Source of the DNA: Streptococcus sp.
Lineage (GTDB): Bacteria; Bacillota; Bacilli; Lactobacillales; Aerococcaceae
NCBI GenBank assembly: GCA_015264885.1
Contig: JABZYY010000051.1
Coordinates: 1 to 8,122, forward strand
Direction: 5' to 3'
DNA length: 8,122 bases
Numbering within the stretch: position 1 is the stretch's first letter; each line of letters starts with the position of its first letter. Both the position numbers and the translations under genes were made by a program. Shown piece after piece: positions 1-7,068 of the stretch. A model generated the notes under the pieces. That model was not told the origin of the DNA. It saw only the letters and a list, made by a program, of their open reading frames with translations, and searched no databases.

Positions 1-297
1 AAAATATATGCCGTCATTACCATTGATGGGGAGGAAGTTCAGCGTATCGAGTTGAGCGAAAACACACCTCGTGAAGAATTTTATTTCGAACCTCACGACG
101 ATCAATATAATATTATTGAAGTCGATGGAACGCGTATCCGTGACAAGGAAGATAATAGTCCAGACCAAATCGCTGTACAAACAGGATGGATTTCCCAGCC
201 AGGTCAGACCAGTATCTGCTTGCCACATGGGTTGATGATTGAGATTATCTCAACCGAGCCCGCAACTAGTGATAATGACACCATTATCCCGTTATAA
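1..297 (+). CDS. NusG domain II-containing protein, 3' part (5' end outside window)
   Basis: The reading frame is open from the first base and gives 98 residues before a TAA stop. The true start lies upstream of the window; the TTG at 52 is internal. The visible part begins KIYAVITIDGEEV and continues through YNIIEVDGTRIRDKEDNSPD, then a TGWISQPGQTSICLPH segment and a hydrophobic MIEI strand. This pattern of short beta strands with a conserved G-W-I-x-x-P-G-Q-x-x-x-C-L-P-H stretch is typical of stand-alone NusG domain II proteins (PF07009) of Firmicutes. Those are usually about 120-130 residues with an N-terminal membrane anchor, so roughly the first quarter is probably missing. The family is not a transcription factor like full-length NusG, and its function is not established. 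The acidic tail after EIIST looks disordered. The gene is followed at once by a strong terminator, so it ends its transcription unit. Confidence 0.85.
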   Translation, partial: KIYAVITIDGEEVQRIELSENTPREEFYFEPHDDQYNIIEVDGTRIRDKEDNSPDQIAVQTGWISQPGQTSICLPHGLMIEIISTEPATSDNDTIIPL

Positions 298-338
298 AAC
301 AAAAAAGTTCGCTACAGTTGTAGCGGACTTTTTTGTTT
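298..338 (+). terminator. Rho-independent terminator, probably bidirectional
   Basis: Bases 301-315 pair with 320-334 around a 4-base loop (AGTT, 316-319), with one T·G wobble at 309/326. The stem extends outwards through 298-300 and 335-337. The 3' side ends in six T (329-334) and the 5' side starts with a run of six A, so the hairpin can work on either strand. It sits immediately after the stop codon of the NusG-domain-II gene. Confidence 0.93.
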
Positions 339-495
339 CCGCGACTGTTCCCCTTCCAAGGAGGAGAGCATTTTGCCCGTTCCCTTAGCGGTGCGCCAAA
401 TGGACTAAAATCACACAGCGCATTTTTTATACCCCAAGCTATTTCAGAGTTTTTTATATAAGGACATCCTCCTAGTAAGAATTTCTCTTTGAAGT
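339..495. other. Gene-free spacer with a GC-rich patch
   Basis: No convincing gene is present. Bases 339-400 are GC-rich for this window. A weak hairpin, 391-396 (GTGCGC) with 418-423 (GCGCAT), is followed by a T run (423-428) and could be a poor terminator. Around 450-463 the sequence is AT-rich and contains TATATA without a matching -35. A minus-strand frame of 89 codons crosses the patch, but its start and ribosome binding site are unconvincing and it overlaps the terminator and the folded element. Confidence 0.5.
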
Positions 496-711
496 AGACG
501 ATGAGAAGAATCGAGCGGATTTTATAATAGCAGAAATGGGGAATAGCATTCAAAGTGAATTACGTACTCTTGAAAATTTATTTTCTAGAGTACGTTTGAA
601 TCTTGAAAGAGCTTGAGACCATGGCTCAAGCCGGTGTCCCATTACAGCTATTATAAAAAAATCCGCAAGGATTCGAATCGTCGTCTCTCTCCCAACGCTC
701 AAGAAGCACCA
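496..711 (+). ncRNA. Structured RNA-like intergenic element, copy A
   Basis: A long folded unit. Outer pairing joins 496-501 to 681-686 and 508-512 to 670-674. The basal stem joins 515-531 to 647-666: 17 bp with a 3-A bulge on the 3' side. After a 3x3 internal loop, 535-541 pairs with 637-643. Inside are a small hairpin (548-551/557-560), a central hairpin with a perfect 9-bp stem (562-570/587-595) extended by 572-576/581-585, and a 7-bp hairpin (611-617/625-631) with loop ACCATGG. A 3' tail follows: CCCAAC (691-696), four bases, then AAGAAGCACCA (701-711). Copy B (7826-8112) shares the architecture, the 3' tail and short sequence blocks (GGGGAA, GCATT, GAATTA, GAGACC..GGCTC.AGCCG), while the stems covary. 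The family is not recognised. It could be an RNA gene, a leader for rsmD or a MITE-like repeat. The candidate rsmD promoters lie downstream of it, which argues against a leader role. Confidence 0.6.
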
Positions 712-722
712 AAAGAAATCCT

Positions 723-751
723 TTGCTCAGTTAATGCACTTATTTTATAAA
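723..751 (+). promoter_or_regulatory. Candidate sigma-A promoter P1 for the rsmD operon
   Basis: TTGCTC (723-728) and TATAAA (746-751) are separated by 17 bases. The -10 matches the consensus at 5 of 6 positions; the -35 matches mainly in its TTG. It lies just after the 3' tail of folded element A, and start of transcription would be near 758. The position supports a role in expressing rsmD, but the weak -35 keeps this tentative. Confidence 0.4.
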
Positions 752-776
752 AAACTCACGAAAGAGAGCTGGAATA

Positions 777-785
777 TGGTATTAT
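777..785 (+). promoter_or_regulatory. Candidate extended -10 promoter P2 for rsmD
   Basis: TGGTATTAT is an extended -10 element (TGN followed by TATTAT at 780-785). No good -35 is seen at the expected place, as is common for extended -10 promoters. Transcription would start near 792, just before the AAGGAGG at 794-800, giving a leader of only about 17 bases. Confidence 0.45.
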
Positions 786-808
786 AGTGGAATAAGGAGG
801 CATGCACT

Positions 809-1384
809 GTGCGAATTATTTCAGGAGAATTTGGCGGAAGACGCTTAAAGGCAGTACCGGGCCAAAATACTCGTCCGACGACAGACAAGATAAAAGAATC
901 GCTCTTCAATATTCTTGGCGGTTATTTTGACGGAGGAGTCATGCTCGACATGTACAGCGGAAGCGGAGCCGTTGCCATCGAGGCTGTCTCTCGTGGGATG
1001 GACCGTGCGTTTCTATTTGAGAACAATCGCCTGGCACAAAAGACAATTGAGCAAAATATTGAGATTACAAAATCACCCGAACAATTTCATTTAAAACGAC
1101 AAAACGTCAAACAAGGACTCAAAACCATTGCGAGTGACCCAGCGTTTGAACCGTTTGAGTTGGTCTTTATGGACCCACCGTATCGCTTGCAGGAAATTGT
1201 AAAGGACATTGAGCAGTTGCAGGAGTTGAATCTAGTTTCTCCAGACTGCGTGATTGCCTGCGAGGTGGACAAGGAAGTGCAACTTCCAGAGCGAATTTTA
1301 GAATTTGAGCAATATAAGCGCGTGGAGTACGGGATTACAGCATTGGTGTTTTTTGACCGTGCGACTAGCGAAGAGGAGGCTTAA
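809..1384 (+). CDS. rsmD: 16S rRNA (guanine(966)-N(2))-methyltransferase RsmD
   Basis: This is a 191-residue class I SAM-dependent methyltransferase that modifies one guanine of 16S rRNA (G966 in E. coli numbering) in the cytoplasm. The N-terminus MRIISGEFGGRRL and the following RPTTDKIKESLFNIL are hallmarks of the family. The SAM-binding motif is LDMYSGSGAVAIEAVSRG (residues 46-63), and the catalytic N-methyltransferase motif DPPY is at 122-125. The length is normal for the family. Translation starts at GTG 809, because AAGGAGG at 794-800 stands 8 bases upstream and the residues match the family start exactly; the ATG at 802 is out of frame. It is the first gene of the operon and coaD begins one base after its stop, a pairing widespread in Firmicutes. 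Confidence 0.97.
   Translation: MRIISGEFGGRRLKAVPGQNTRPTTDKIKESLFNILGGYFDGGVMLDMYSGSGAVAIEAVSRGMDRAFLFENNRLAQKTIEQNIEITKSPEQFHLKRQNVKQGLKTIASDPAFEPFELVFMDPPYRLQEIVKDIEQLQELNLVSPDCVIACEVDKEVQLPERILEFEQYKRVEYGITALVFFDRATSEEEA
1372..1379 (+). promoter_or_regulatory. Ribosome binding site that fixes the coaD start
   Basis: AGAGGAGG lies inside the last codons of rsmD, 6 bases before ATG 1386. It supports 1386 over the in-frame upstream start codon at 1305, which lies within rsmD and would add 27 residues unlike any CoaD N-terminus. Confidence 0.8.
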
Positions 1385-1385
1385 G

Positions 1386-1919
1386 ATGAGAAAAGCGGTA
1401 GTAGCAGGAAGCTTCGATCCGATTACGAATGGGCATTTAGATATTATCGAGCGAAGCAGCGAGCTCTTCGATGAAGTCATTGTGGTTTTATCGCATAATG
1501 TTCAGAAAAATTATTTATTTTCTTTAGACGAGCGAAAATCACTGGTTGAAAAGGTGATTGCGCATATACCCAATGCCAGAGTGGTGACCGTTAGCGGAGG
1601 GTTAACTGTAGAGGCAGCGGCACAATTAGGAGCGAGCGTTCTTGTGCGCGGTGTACGAAACGCAACTGACTTCGAATATGAAGCAACCCTTGCGTCTCAT
1701 AACCGTGTTCAAAACGGAGAAGTCGAAACGGTATTACTCCTCAGCAAGGAAGAGTACCGATTTGTAAGTTCGTCGATGATGAAGGAATTGGCTCGCTTTG
1801 GAGGAGACGTAACGCCGTTTGTTCCAAGTGTAGTAGCCGATGCCCTGCAAGAAAAATACAAAGATGCGCCTGAACGCACAATAAAAATGGATGAGGAGAT
1901 AACAGATGTCAAAGGTTAA
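1386..1919 (+). CDS. coaD: Phosphopantetheine adenylyltransferase CoaD
   Basis: This cytoplasmic enzyme transfers AMP from ATP to 4'-phosphopantetheine, giving dephospho-CoA, the penultimate step of coenzyme A synthesis. It has 177 residues. The nucleotidyltransferase motif GSFDPITNGHLD is at 8-19, with the T/HxGH-type histidine at H17. The RGVRN segment at 88-92 and DFEYE at 95-99 match the substrate-binding region of bacterial CoaD. The second nucleotide motif, usually ISSS-x-V/M-K, appears as VSSSMMKE (127-134). The family is usually near 160 residues, so the last 15 or so, which are charged, form a short C-terminal extension. Part of that extension comes from sequence also used by sepM, whose ATG lies 14 bases inside the coaD end; this overlap suggests translational coupling. 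Confidence 0.97.
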   Translation: MRKAVVAGSFDPITNGHLDIIERSSELFDEVIVVLSHNVQKNYLFSLDERKSLVEKVIAHIPNARVVTVSGGLTVEAAAQLGASVLVRGVRNATDFEYEATLASHNRVQNGEVETVLLLSKEEYRFVSSSMMKELARFGGDVTPFVPSVVADALQEKYKDAPERTIKMDEEITDVKG

Positions 1920-2949
1920 GAAAATTATTATTGCAGCCTTAATTTTCGTTGTATTAGCGATTGTAGCGATGATTCCAATCCCGTATGTGATTGAATCGCC
2001 AGGGACTGCAGAAGAGGTATCCCAATTTTTAACGATTAGTGGAGCAAAAGATGAGGACCCAGGATCACTCCGGGTGCTGACGGTGTATGTCGAGCAGGCG
2101 ACCGTTTTAACGTACTTTAAGAAGTTCTTGAAGCACCACGAAATGGTTCCGGCTGAAGAAGTATTCGGGGATTATACTCCAGAAGAATTCGATGCCCTGC
2201 AAGATTTCAGTATGCGCAATGCACGTTCAAAAGCGGTTCGAGTAGCCTTTGAAGCGGCTGGGAAAACGGTAGAGCGACATGTAAATGGTATTTTCGTCAC
2301 CCGCGTGGACCAAAGTTCGGATTTCCGTGACAAGTTAAAAGTCGGAGATATTATCGAAACGATTGATGGAAAGAGCCCAGGGAATACCGATGAGAGTTTT
2401 GAAGATTTAAAAGACTATTTAGCAGGCCTTGAACCAGGACATACGCTCGTCCTTCAAGTGAAACGTGATGATGCGACAATGTCGATCAGAGGTCAGTTGA
2501 AAATGGATAGCCGTACTGGTGGTATCCGTCTTGGATTTGGCGGGGAAGTGGATGAAGATGTGACTTCTGACCCATCCGTTGAATTTGACCCTCATGGTGT
2601 GAGTGGCCCTTCAGGTGGTTTGATGTTCACTCTTGAAATCTATAACCAAATTACGAATAGTCATTTGAAAAACGGACATAACATTGCCGGAACAGGAACG
2701 ATTGAATTAGACGGAACGGTTGGACGTATCGGTGGAATTGATAAGAAATTAGTGGCTGCGATTGAAGCAGGTGCGACAGTTTTCTTAGCCCCAGACGATG
2801 AAATCACGGACGAAATGCGTGCGCGTTATCCAGATATTAAATCGAACTATGAAGAAGTCAAAGAAGCGGCTGCGAAGTTAGGCACAGACATTAAAATTTA
2901 TCCTGTGAAGACTTTGGATGAAGCTATTGAAATTCTAAAAAATCTATAA
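1906..2949 (+). CDS. sepM: SepM-family PDZ/Lon-type membrane serine protease
   Basis: This 347-residue protein has one N-terminal membrane helix (residues 6-26) and an extracellular body. The region 105-195 holds a PDZ-like domain, with GIFVTRVDQSSDFRDKLKVGDII as its core. The C-terminal part from about 200 is a Lon (S16)-type protease domain: the nucleophile Ser236 lies in GVSGPSGG and the partner Lys is 280 or 281 in GRIGGIDKK. In Streptococcus mutans SepM trims the competence-stimulating peptide, and in Bacillus subtilis the relative YlbL is a quality-control protease. Which role applies here is unknown, but comEA and comEC directly downstream make a competence link plausible. Start ATG 1906 follows GAGGAG (1893-1898) and overlaps coaD by 14 bases. 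Both catalytic residues are present, so the enzyme should be active. Confidence 0.94.
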   Translation: MSKVKKIIIAALIFVVLAIVAMIPIPYVIESPGTAEEVSQFLTISGAKDEDPGSLRVLTVYVEQATVLTYFKKFLKHHEMVPAEEVFGDYTPEEFDALQDFSMRNARSKAVRVAFEAAGKTVERHVNGIFVTRVDQSSDFRDKLKVGDIIETIDGKSPGNTDESFEDLKDYLAGLEPGHTLVLQVKRDDATMSIRGQLKMDSRTGGIRLGFGGEVDEDVTSDPSVEFDPHGVSGPSGGLMFTLEIYNQITNSHLKNGHNIAGTGTIELDGTVGRIGGIDKKLVAAIEAGATVFLAPDDEITDEMRARYPDIKSNYEEVKEAAAKLGTDIKIYPVKTLDEAIEILKNL

Positions 2950-2994
2950 CCAATGAGTCATTTTTCTCATATCTTTAATTGGAGAAATCTTTTT

Positions 2995-3000
2995 AAGGAG
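2995..3000 (+). promoter_or_regulatory. Ribosome binding site that fixes the comEA start
   Basis: AAGGAG stands 8 bases before ATG 3009. The in-frame GTG at 3000 overlaps this site and cannot use it, so 3009 is the better start. Confidence 0.8.
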
Positions 3001-3008
3001 TGAGAGGA

Positions 3009-3641
3009 ATGGCTTTTTTTGATGAGTGTAAAGAGAAATGGGAGTCGTGGAGCCTGGCAGTCAAAGGTGCTGTCATTGGTGGAGTGCTTCTTTTATTAGT
3101 AGGTGTTGGTGGACTGTTGCCTAAAAAAGAAGAAGCCGTGGAAGAAAGTGAAGCGGTGGTAACGACAGTAATGGCGGAGAAAACAGAAGAAAGTACGACG
3201 CTAGAAGCGGTCATTTTCGTTGATATTAAAGGAGAAGTGAAAAAGCCGGGAGTCTATCAAATGAAGGTTGGTGACCGGGTGAAAGACGCGATTGATGCCG
3301 CAGGAGGATTGACGGCGGAGGCAGATAGCCAGAAAGTGAACTTGGCGCAAAGAGTAGAAGATCAAATGGTGATCGTTGTGCCCAAAGTAGGAGAAGAAGC
3401 TGAGACAATTCCAGCGGGCGCAACGAGTAAAGAAGCATCCAAAGAAGGAAAAGTGAATATTAATACGGCAACGGTGGAAGAGTTGAAGACATTGAAGGGT
3501 GTCGGTGAGAAAAAGGCCGAGGCGATTATCGAATACCGAAAGAAGAATGGTTCGTTTAAAACGAAGGAAGACTTGATGAAAGTCCGCGGCATTGGCAAGA
3601 AGCTCTTCGAGTCCTTTGAGGAAAGGATTGTGACGCAATGA
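3009..3641 (+). CDS. comEA: Competence protein ComEA, DNA receptor
   Basis: ComEA binds incoming double-stranded DNA on the outer face of the membrane and passes it to ComEC during transformation. The 210-residue product has a short cytoplasmic N-terminus, a membrane helix at about 17-37, and an acidic linker at 41-65. An SLBB domain spans about 68-126 (VDIKGEVKKPGVYQMKVGDR at 71-90). A second linker is rich in Ala, Ser and Glu, followed by the DNA-binding helix-hairpin-helix pair at 148-208. The latter has VNINTATVEELKTLKGVGEK and the second hairpin VRGIGKK, both typical of ComEA. Length and domain order are those of Gram-positive ComEA. It follows sepM by 59 bases without a clear terminator and overlaps comEC by 4 bases (ATGA), so the two are translationally coupled. 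Confidence 0.96.
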   Translation: MAFFDECKEKWESWSLAVKGAVIGGVLLLLVGVGGLLPKKEEAVEESEAVVTTVMAEKTEESTTLEAVIFVDIKGEVKKPGVYQMKVGDRVKDAIDAAGGLTAEADSQKVNLAQRVEDQMVIVVPKVGEEAETIPAGATSKEASKEGKVNINTATVEELKTLKGVGEKKAEAIIEYRKKNGSFKTKEDLMKVRGIGKKLFESFEERIVTQ

Positions 3642-5965
3642 GTTACTGGATACTAGCGGTGCTCGTAGCGTCTGGCATCGTTGTCTTTGAAGGGACAGTC
3701 GAGTGGTGGATTGTCCCTTTATTCATCGTTGCCGTGGCGTGGAAGCGAGGGCACGAGGCATGGAAAAGAGTAGTCGGTGTCGTGCTTTGTGTAGCGGTCG
3801 GGCTGCGTTTATTTTTGTATGTACGAGAAGTGACACATCCTGCTTTTACGGTCGATGATGCGATACATGGGCAACTCGTGTTAAATCCAAACCAGTTGAA
3901 GGTGAACGGGGATTTAGTTACGGGAACGGCCACGCTGGAAGCTGGAACGAAGCACGAGAAAGTCTTTTTCTATTATGTACTCGAGTCGGAATCCGAGCAA
4001 CGAGCCTTCTTGCAGTTGCATGAAGTAGTCCGCGTTTCGGTTGAAGGGACCATTGAAGAAATTGAGCATGCGCGCAATAAAGGGAATTTCGATGCGAAAA
4101 ATTACTATCAGAGTCTTGGAGTGCTGCACGCTCTAAAAGTCGAGCGAATGAATTCTAGTATGAAGCCTGTCAAAGGATTCTGGAGCTTTGTGGAGCATCT
4201 TCGGTCTCAGTTATTGCAAGTGGTACGGTCTCAAAAAGACAGTCGCATTAAACAATATACAGGAGCCTTACTCTTAGCGGACCGAACGGGTTTTAGCGAA
4301 GAAGAGTGGGAACAATACAAGCAGCTTGGCCTCTTGCATCTCTTAGCGATTTCCGGATTACATATCTCCTTAATGGTCGCTTGCATCGAACGCCTCTGTT
4401 GGCGAAGCGGCATTACTAGAGAAAAAACGCGTGGCTTACTGGTGCTGTTTGTAGTGCTCTACGGATTTGTGATTGGCTGGAATATTAGTGGCACCCGTGC
4501 GATTGGAATGGTCGTGTTAGCCGCCTTATCCAAACCGTTCATTAGAAAACGTGGGAGCATACAGATGGACTGCTTACTCTGGATGGCGATTGCTTCCATT
4601 CTCGTTTGGCCCGGGATTCTTTTAAATGTAGCCTTTCAACTAAGTTATGGATTAACGGCCATTATTATTTTTCTCTCGAAATGGCAACGCGCTGTCTTGC
4701 CTCGCATTCGTGCTAATGTGTGGGTACCGATTGGGATGAGTCTTATCGCATTGCCGCTTCTGTGTCAGTATTTCTTTTATTGGAATGCGCTGAGTATTCT
4801 TCTGACTGCGCTCTTTTCGCTGTTGTTTGAGATGCTGCTATTTCCATTGTTAACAGCGTATTTATTCGCGGTACTGATAAGTTTTAATCCACTGATAGAA
4901 CTTCTAACAACTTTTGGAGAATTCATTCTTTCTGGAGTTTCTCGCACCCTCACGTTCTGCCAGCAGTTGTCCTTTACAAAATTCACACTGGGGATTTGGG
5001 ACAAGTGGGAGGTAGTTCTCTTTCTTACAATCCTTATTGTCGTCGGGATTTTATTCGAACAAAGAAAGATGACGATTAAAAAAGGAGTCTTGTCTATACT
5101 CGCCATACTTGCGCTATTAATTGAAGTGCCGTATCACTGGGGAACAGAACTCGTGATGCTGGACGTTGGACAAGGGGACTCCATCCTTTTACTAGCGCCA
5201 GGGTGGAATCAGGCGACACTGATCGATACAGGCGGCCTCTCGGATTTTAAACAGAAAGAGGCGTGGCGGCACCGAAATAAAAAAGACCAAGGTATTACGA
5301 CGGTCGTCCCAGCCTTGCAAGCAGAGGGGCTCTCGGAGCTCTCACAAGTCATGCTCTCGCACGGAGACGAAGACCATGTGGGGAACTTAAAAACAATCGC
5401 GAAGCATCTCGCTATCCGGCAACTTATTATCGGAAAGGGCATGGAGAAGATTTCGCTGATGCAGGAAATGAAAAAGAAGTATCCAAAGATTCAGTGGCGG
5501 TTGGTGCTGGCAGGAGACGAGTGGAAATGGAATGAGACGAAGTGGGAGGTGCTATGGCCAAAAGGTTTGTCTCATGCGGAAAACGAAGACTCGATACTGG
5601 CGCTAGTGACAGTGATGAAGCAGACGATTCTTCTGACAGGAGACGCCTCAGAGAAGGTGGAAGAGGCTGTCGTAAAAGACAATCCAAACTTACAGTTCTC
5701 TATTCTTAAAGCGGGGCATCACGGGAGCAGGACATCGAGTGGCGAGGCGCTTCTCAAACTCGTTCAGCCAAGGCTCGCGTTCATATCGTGTGGGAAGCAC
5801 AATCACTATGGACATCCGAGTCCAGAGACTTTGGCGCGCTTGAAAGCTAATGGCGCTATCATTTTCCGGACGGACCAAGACGGGCAAATTCGGCTTCGAT
5901 TGACCATGGAAAAACTGGAAGTCACGACCATGCTTACGAAACGGAAAAAAGAATTGAAACAATAG
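3638..5965 (+). CDS. comEC: DNA internalization competence protein ComEC/Rec2
   Basis: ComEC forms the membrane channel through which single-stranded DNA enters the cell during transformation. The 775-residue product has hydrophobic segments at 3-36 and 44-62, then an extracellular OB-like region (about 65-190). The multi-helix competence domain runs from about 230 to 500, with the family signature LLHLLAISGLHIS at 232-244. The C-terminal part from 507 is a metallo-beta-lactamase-like domain: LDVGQGDS (508-515), IDTGG, SHGDEDH with H575, D579 and H580, TGD with D669, and GHHGS at 693-697. These metal-ligand motifs are intact, in keeping with the proposed nuclease role that degrades the non-transported strand. 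The length is normal. The start overlaps the comEA stop. comEB, which lies between comEA and comEC in Bacillus, is absent, as in streptococci. The gene appears complete with no frameshift. Confidence 0.97.
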   Translation: MSYWILAVLVASGIVVFEGTVEWWIVPLFIVAVAWKRGHEAWKRVVGVVLCVAVGLRLFLYVREVTHPAFTVDDAIHGQLVLNPNQLKVNGDLVTGTATLEAGTKHEKVFFYYVLESESEQRAFLQLHEVVRVSVEGTIEEIEHARNKGNFDAKNYYQSLGVLHALKVERMNSSMKPVKGFWSFVEHLRSQLLQVVRSQKDSRIKQYTGALLLADRTGFSEEEWEQYKQLGLLHLLAISGLHISLMVACIERLCWRSGITREKTRGLLVLFVVLYGFVIGWNISGTRAIGMVVLAALSKPFIRKRGSIQMDCLLWMAIASILVWPGILLNVAFQLSYGLTAIIIFLSKWQRAVLPRIRANVWVPIGMSLIALPLLCQYFFYWNALSILLTALFSLLFEMLLFPLLTAYLFAVLISFNPLIELLTTFGEFILSGVSRTLTFCQQLSFTKFTLGIWDKWEVVLFLTILIVVGILFEQRKMTIKKGVLSILAILALLIEVPYHWGTELVMLDVGQGDSILLLAPGWNQATLIDTGGLSDFKQKEAWRHRNKKDQGITTVVPALQAEGLSELSQVMLSHGDEDHVGNLKTIAKHLAIRQLIIGKGMEKISLMQEMKKKYPKIQWRLVLAGDEWKWNETKWEVLWPKGLSHAENEDSILALVTVMKQTILLTGDASEKVEEAVVKDNPNLQFSILKAGHHGSRTSSGEALLKLVQPRLAFISCGKHNHYGHPSPETLARLKANGAIIFRTDQDGQIRLRLTMEKLEVTTMLTKRKKELKQ

Positions 5966-6012
5966 ACAAAGACTCGTTTTCAAGATAAACTAAAACAACA
6001 GGAGGCGAAGAA

Positions 6013-7044
6013 ATGGAATTTGAGAAACAGCTCAATCGAATTAAAAAAGGGCAAGTCAGTCTGGTTTATCTCGTTCAAGGGAAAGAACCATACTTACAAG
6101 AGCTTGCGCGTAAAGTGTTTTTGGACACCATTGTCGCTCCTGAAGATCAAGATTTGAACGTGGGACGATTCAATATGGATGAAGTGTCCGTTCAAACCGC
6201 GGTTCAAGATGCGGAGTCTGTGCCATTTTTTGGAGACCGCAGATTGGTTATGATTGATAATCCAACGTTTTTAACAGGGGAGAAGGAAAAGAAATCCATC
6301 GACCATCAGTTGGACCGCCTACAAGCGTATTTAGAAAATCCGATGGACAGTTCGGTGATGGTTTTCTTTGCGCCGTATGAAAAGTTGGACCAACGTAAGA
6401 AAATCGTGAAGCAGTTGAAGAAGGTTGCTGTGCTTCTGGATGCGAGCGAACTCTCAGAACGCGATGTGAGACAATACATCAAGGACTATTTACGTTCGCA
6501 ACAATATGGCATTCAAGAGGAGGCGTTAAACACCTTACTCATCAAGACGCAATACTCGCTCACTACTTGTATGAAAGAACTTGATAAATTAATGGTTGCC
6601 GAAATTGGAACGTATTCCATTCGACTCGAAACAGTCGAGGCGTTAGTCGCTAAAACCTTGGAACAAAGCATCTTTGACTTTGGAGAAGCTATCCTCAACA
6701 AAGACAGCAAGCGTGCCCTTCAAATTTATCATGATATGCTATTGCAAAAAGAAGACCCAATCAAAATGAACGCGATTCTATTAGGCCAATTCCGCCTATT
6801 GCTTCAAGTGTCGTATTTGAAAAAAGCCGGCTACCAAGAACCCGAAATTCAAAAGACACTCGCAGTGCACCCATACCGGGTCAAACTCGCACTCAACCAA
6901 TGCCGCCGCTACGGAACGCCATTATTGGAAGCAGCCTTCCAGCAATTAGTCGAAACCGAGTACGCATTGAAGACCAGCGTCGGCATCAAAGAAATGCAAT
7001 TGGAATGGTTCATCCTCCAATTTTGCGGTCAAAGAACGTTATAG
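6013..7044 (+). CDS. holA: DNA polymerase III subunit delta
   Basis: HolA is the clamp-opening subunit of the DNA polymerase III clamp-loader complex and helps load the beta sliding clamp during replication. The 343-residue product begins with VYLVQGKEPYLQEL (18-31), the usual start of domain I. It continues with the VPFFGDRRLVMIDNP segment (68-82), characteristic of delta, which lies near the beta-binding element. The middle and C-terminal helical domains include LEQSIFDFGEAIL and the LLGQFRLLLQV region, followed by HPYRVKLAL, all family features. The length is typical. AGGAGG at 6000-6005 stands 7 bases before ATG 6013. The 47-base gap after comEC shows no clear terminator or promoter, so holA probably shares the upstream transcript. 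The comEC-holA order is common in Firmicutes. Confidence 0.95.
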   Translation: MEFEKQLNRIKKGQVSLVYLVQGKEPYLQELARKVFLDTIVAPEDQDLNVGRFNMDEVSVQTAVQDAESVPFFGDRRLVMIDNPTFLTGEKEKKSIDHQLDRLQAYLENPMDSSVMVFFAPYEKLDQRKKIVKQLKKVAVLLDASELSERDVRQYIKDYLRSQQYGIQEEALNTLLIKTQYSLTTCMKELDKLMVAEIGTYSIRLETVEALVAKTLEQSIFDFGEAILNKDSKRALQIYHDMLLQKEDPIKMNAILLGQFRLLLQVSYLKKAGYQEPEIQKTLAVHPYRVKLALNQCRRYGTPLLEAAFQQLVETEYALKTSVGIKEMQLEWFILQFCGQRTL

Positions 7045-7068
7045 TGTTCGTCATTAAAAGGAGAAGAC

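Noticed and set aside
523..528. TATAAT inside the copy A basal stem as a -10 element
   Set aside because: No acceptable -35 at 16-18 bases upstream; the match is explained by the paired stem, which also gives TATAAT on the other strand.
284..553. Minus-strand open frame of 89 codons
   Set aside because: It runs through the terminator, the GC-rich patch and part of folded element A. It has no good ribosome binding site and shows no recognisable domain.
691..711. tRNA or tmRNA 3' end suggested by GCACCA
   Set aside because: No acceptor stem, anticodon arm or T-arm can be drawn around it; the upstream GATTCGAATC is not in the right position.
1305..1385. 27-codon N-terminal extension of coaD
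   Set aside because: It lies inside rsmD; the family start and a strong ribosome binding site point to 1386.
2953..2970. Hairpin ATGAG/CTCAT between sepM and comEA
   Set aside because: Only 5 bp, AT-rich, without a clean T run after it; too weak to call a terminator.
3000..3008. GTG start for comEA at 3000
   Set aside because: It overlaps the AAGGAG that serves ATG 3009.
3201..3638. Minus-strand open frame of 145 codons opposite comEA
   Set aside because: It is a shadow of a well-supported plus-strand gene, with no family features.
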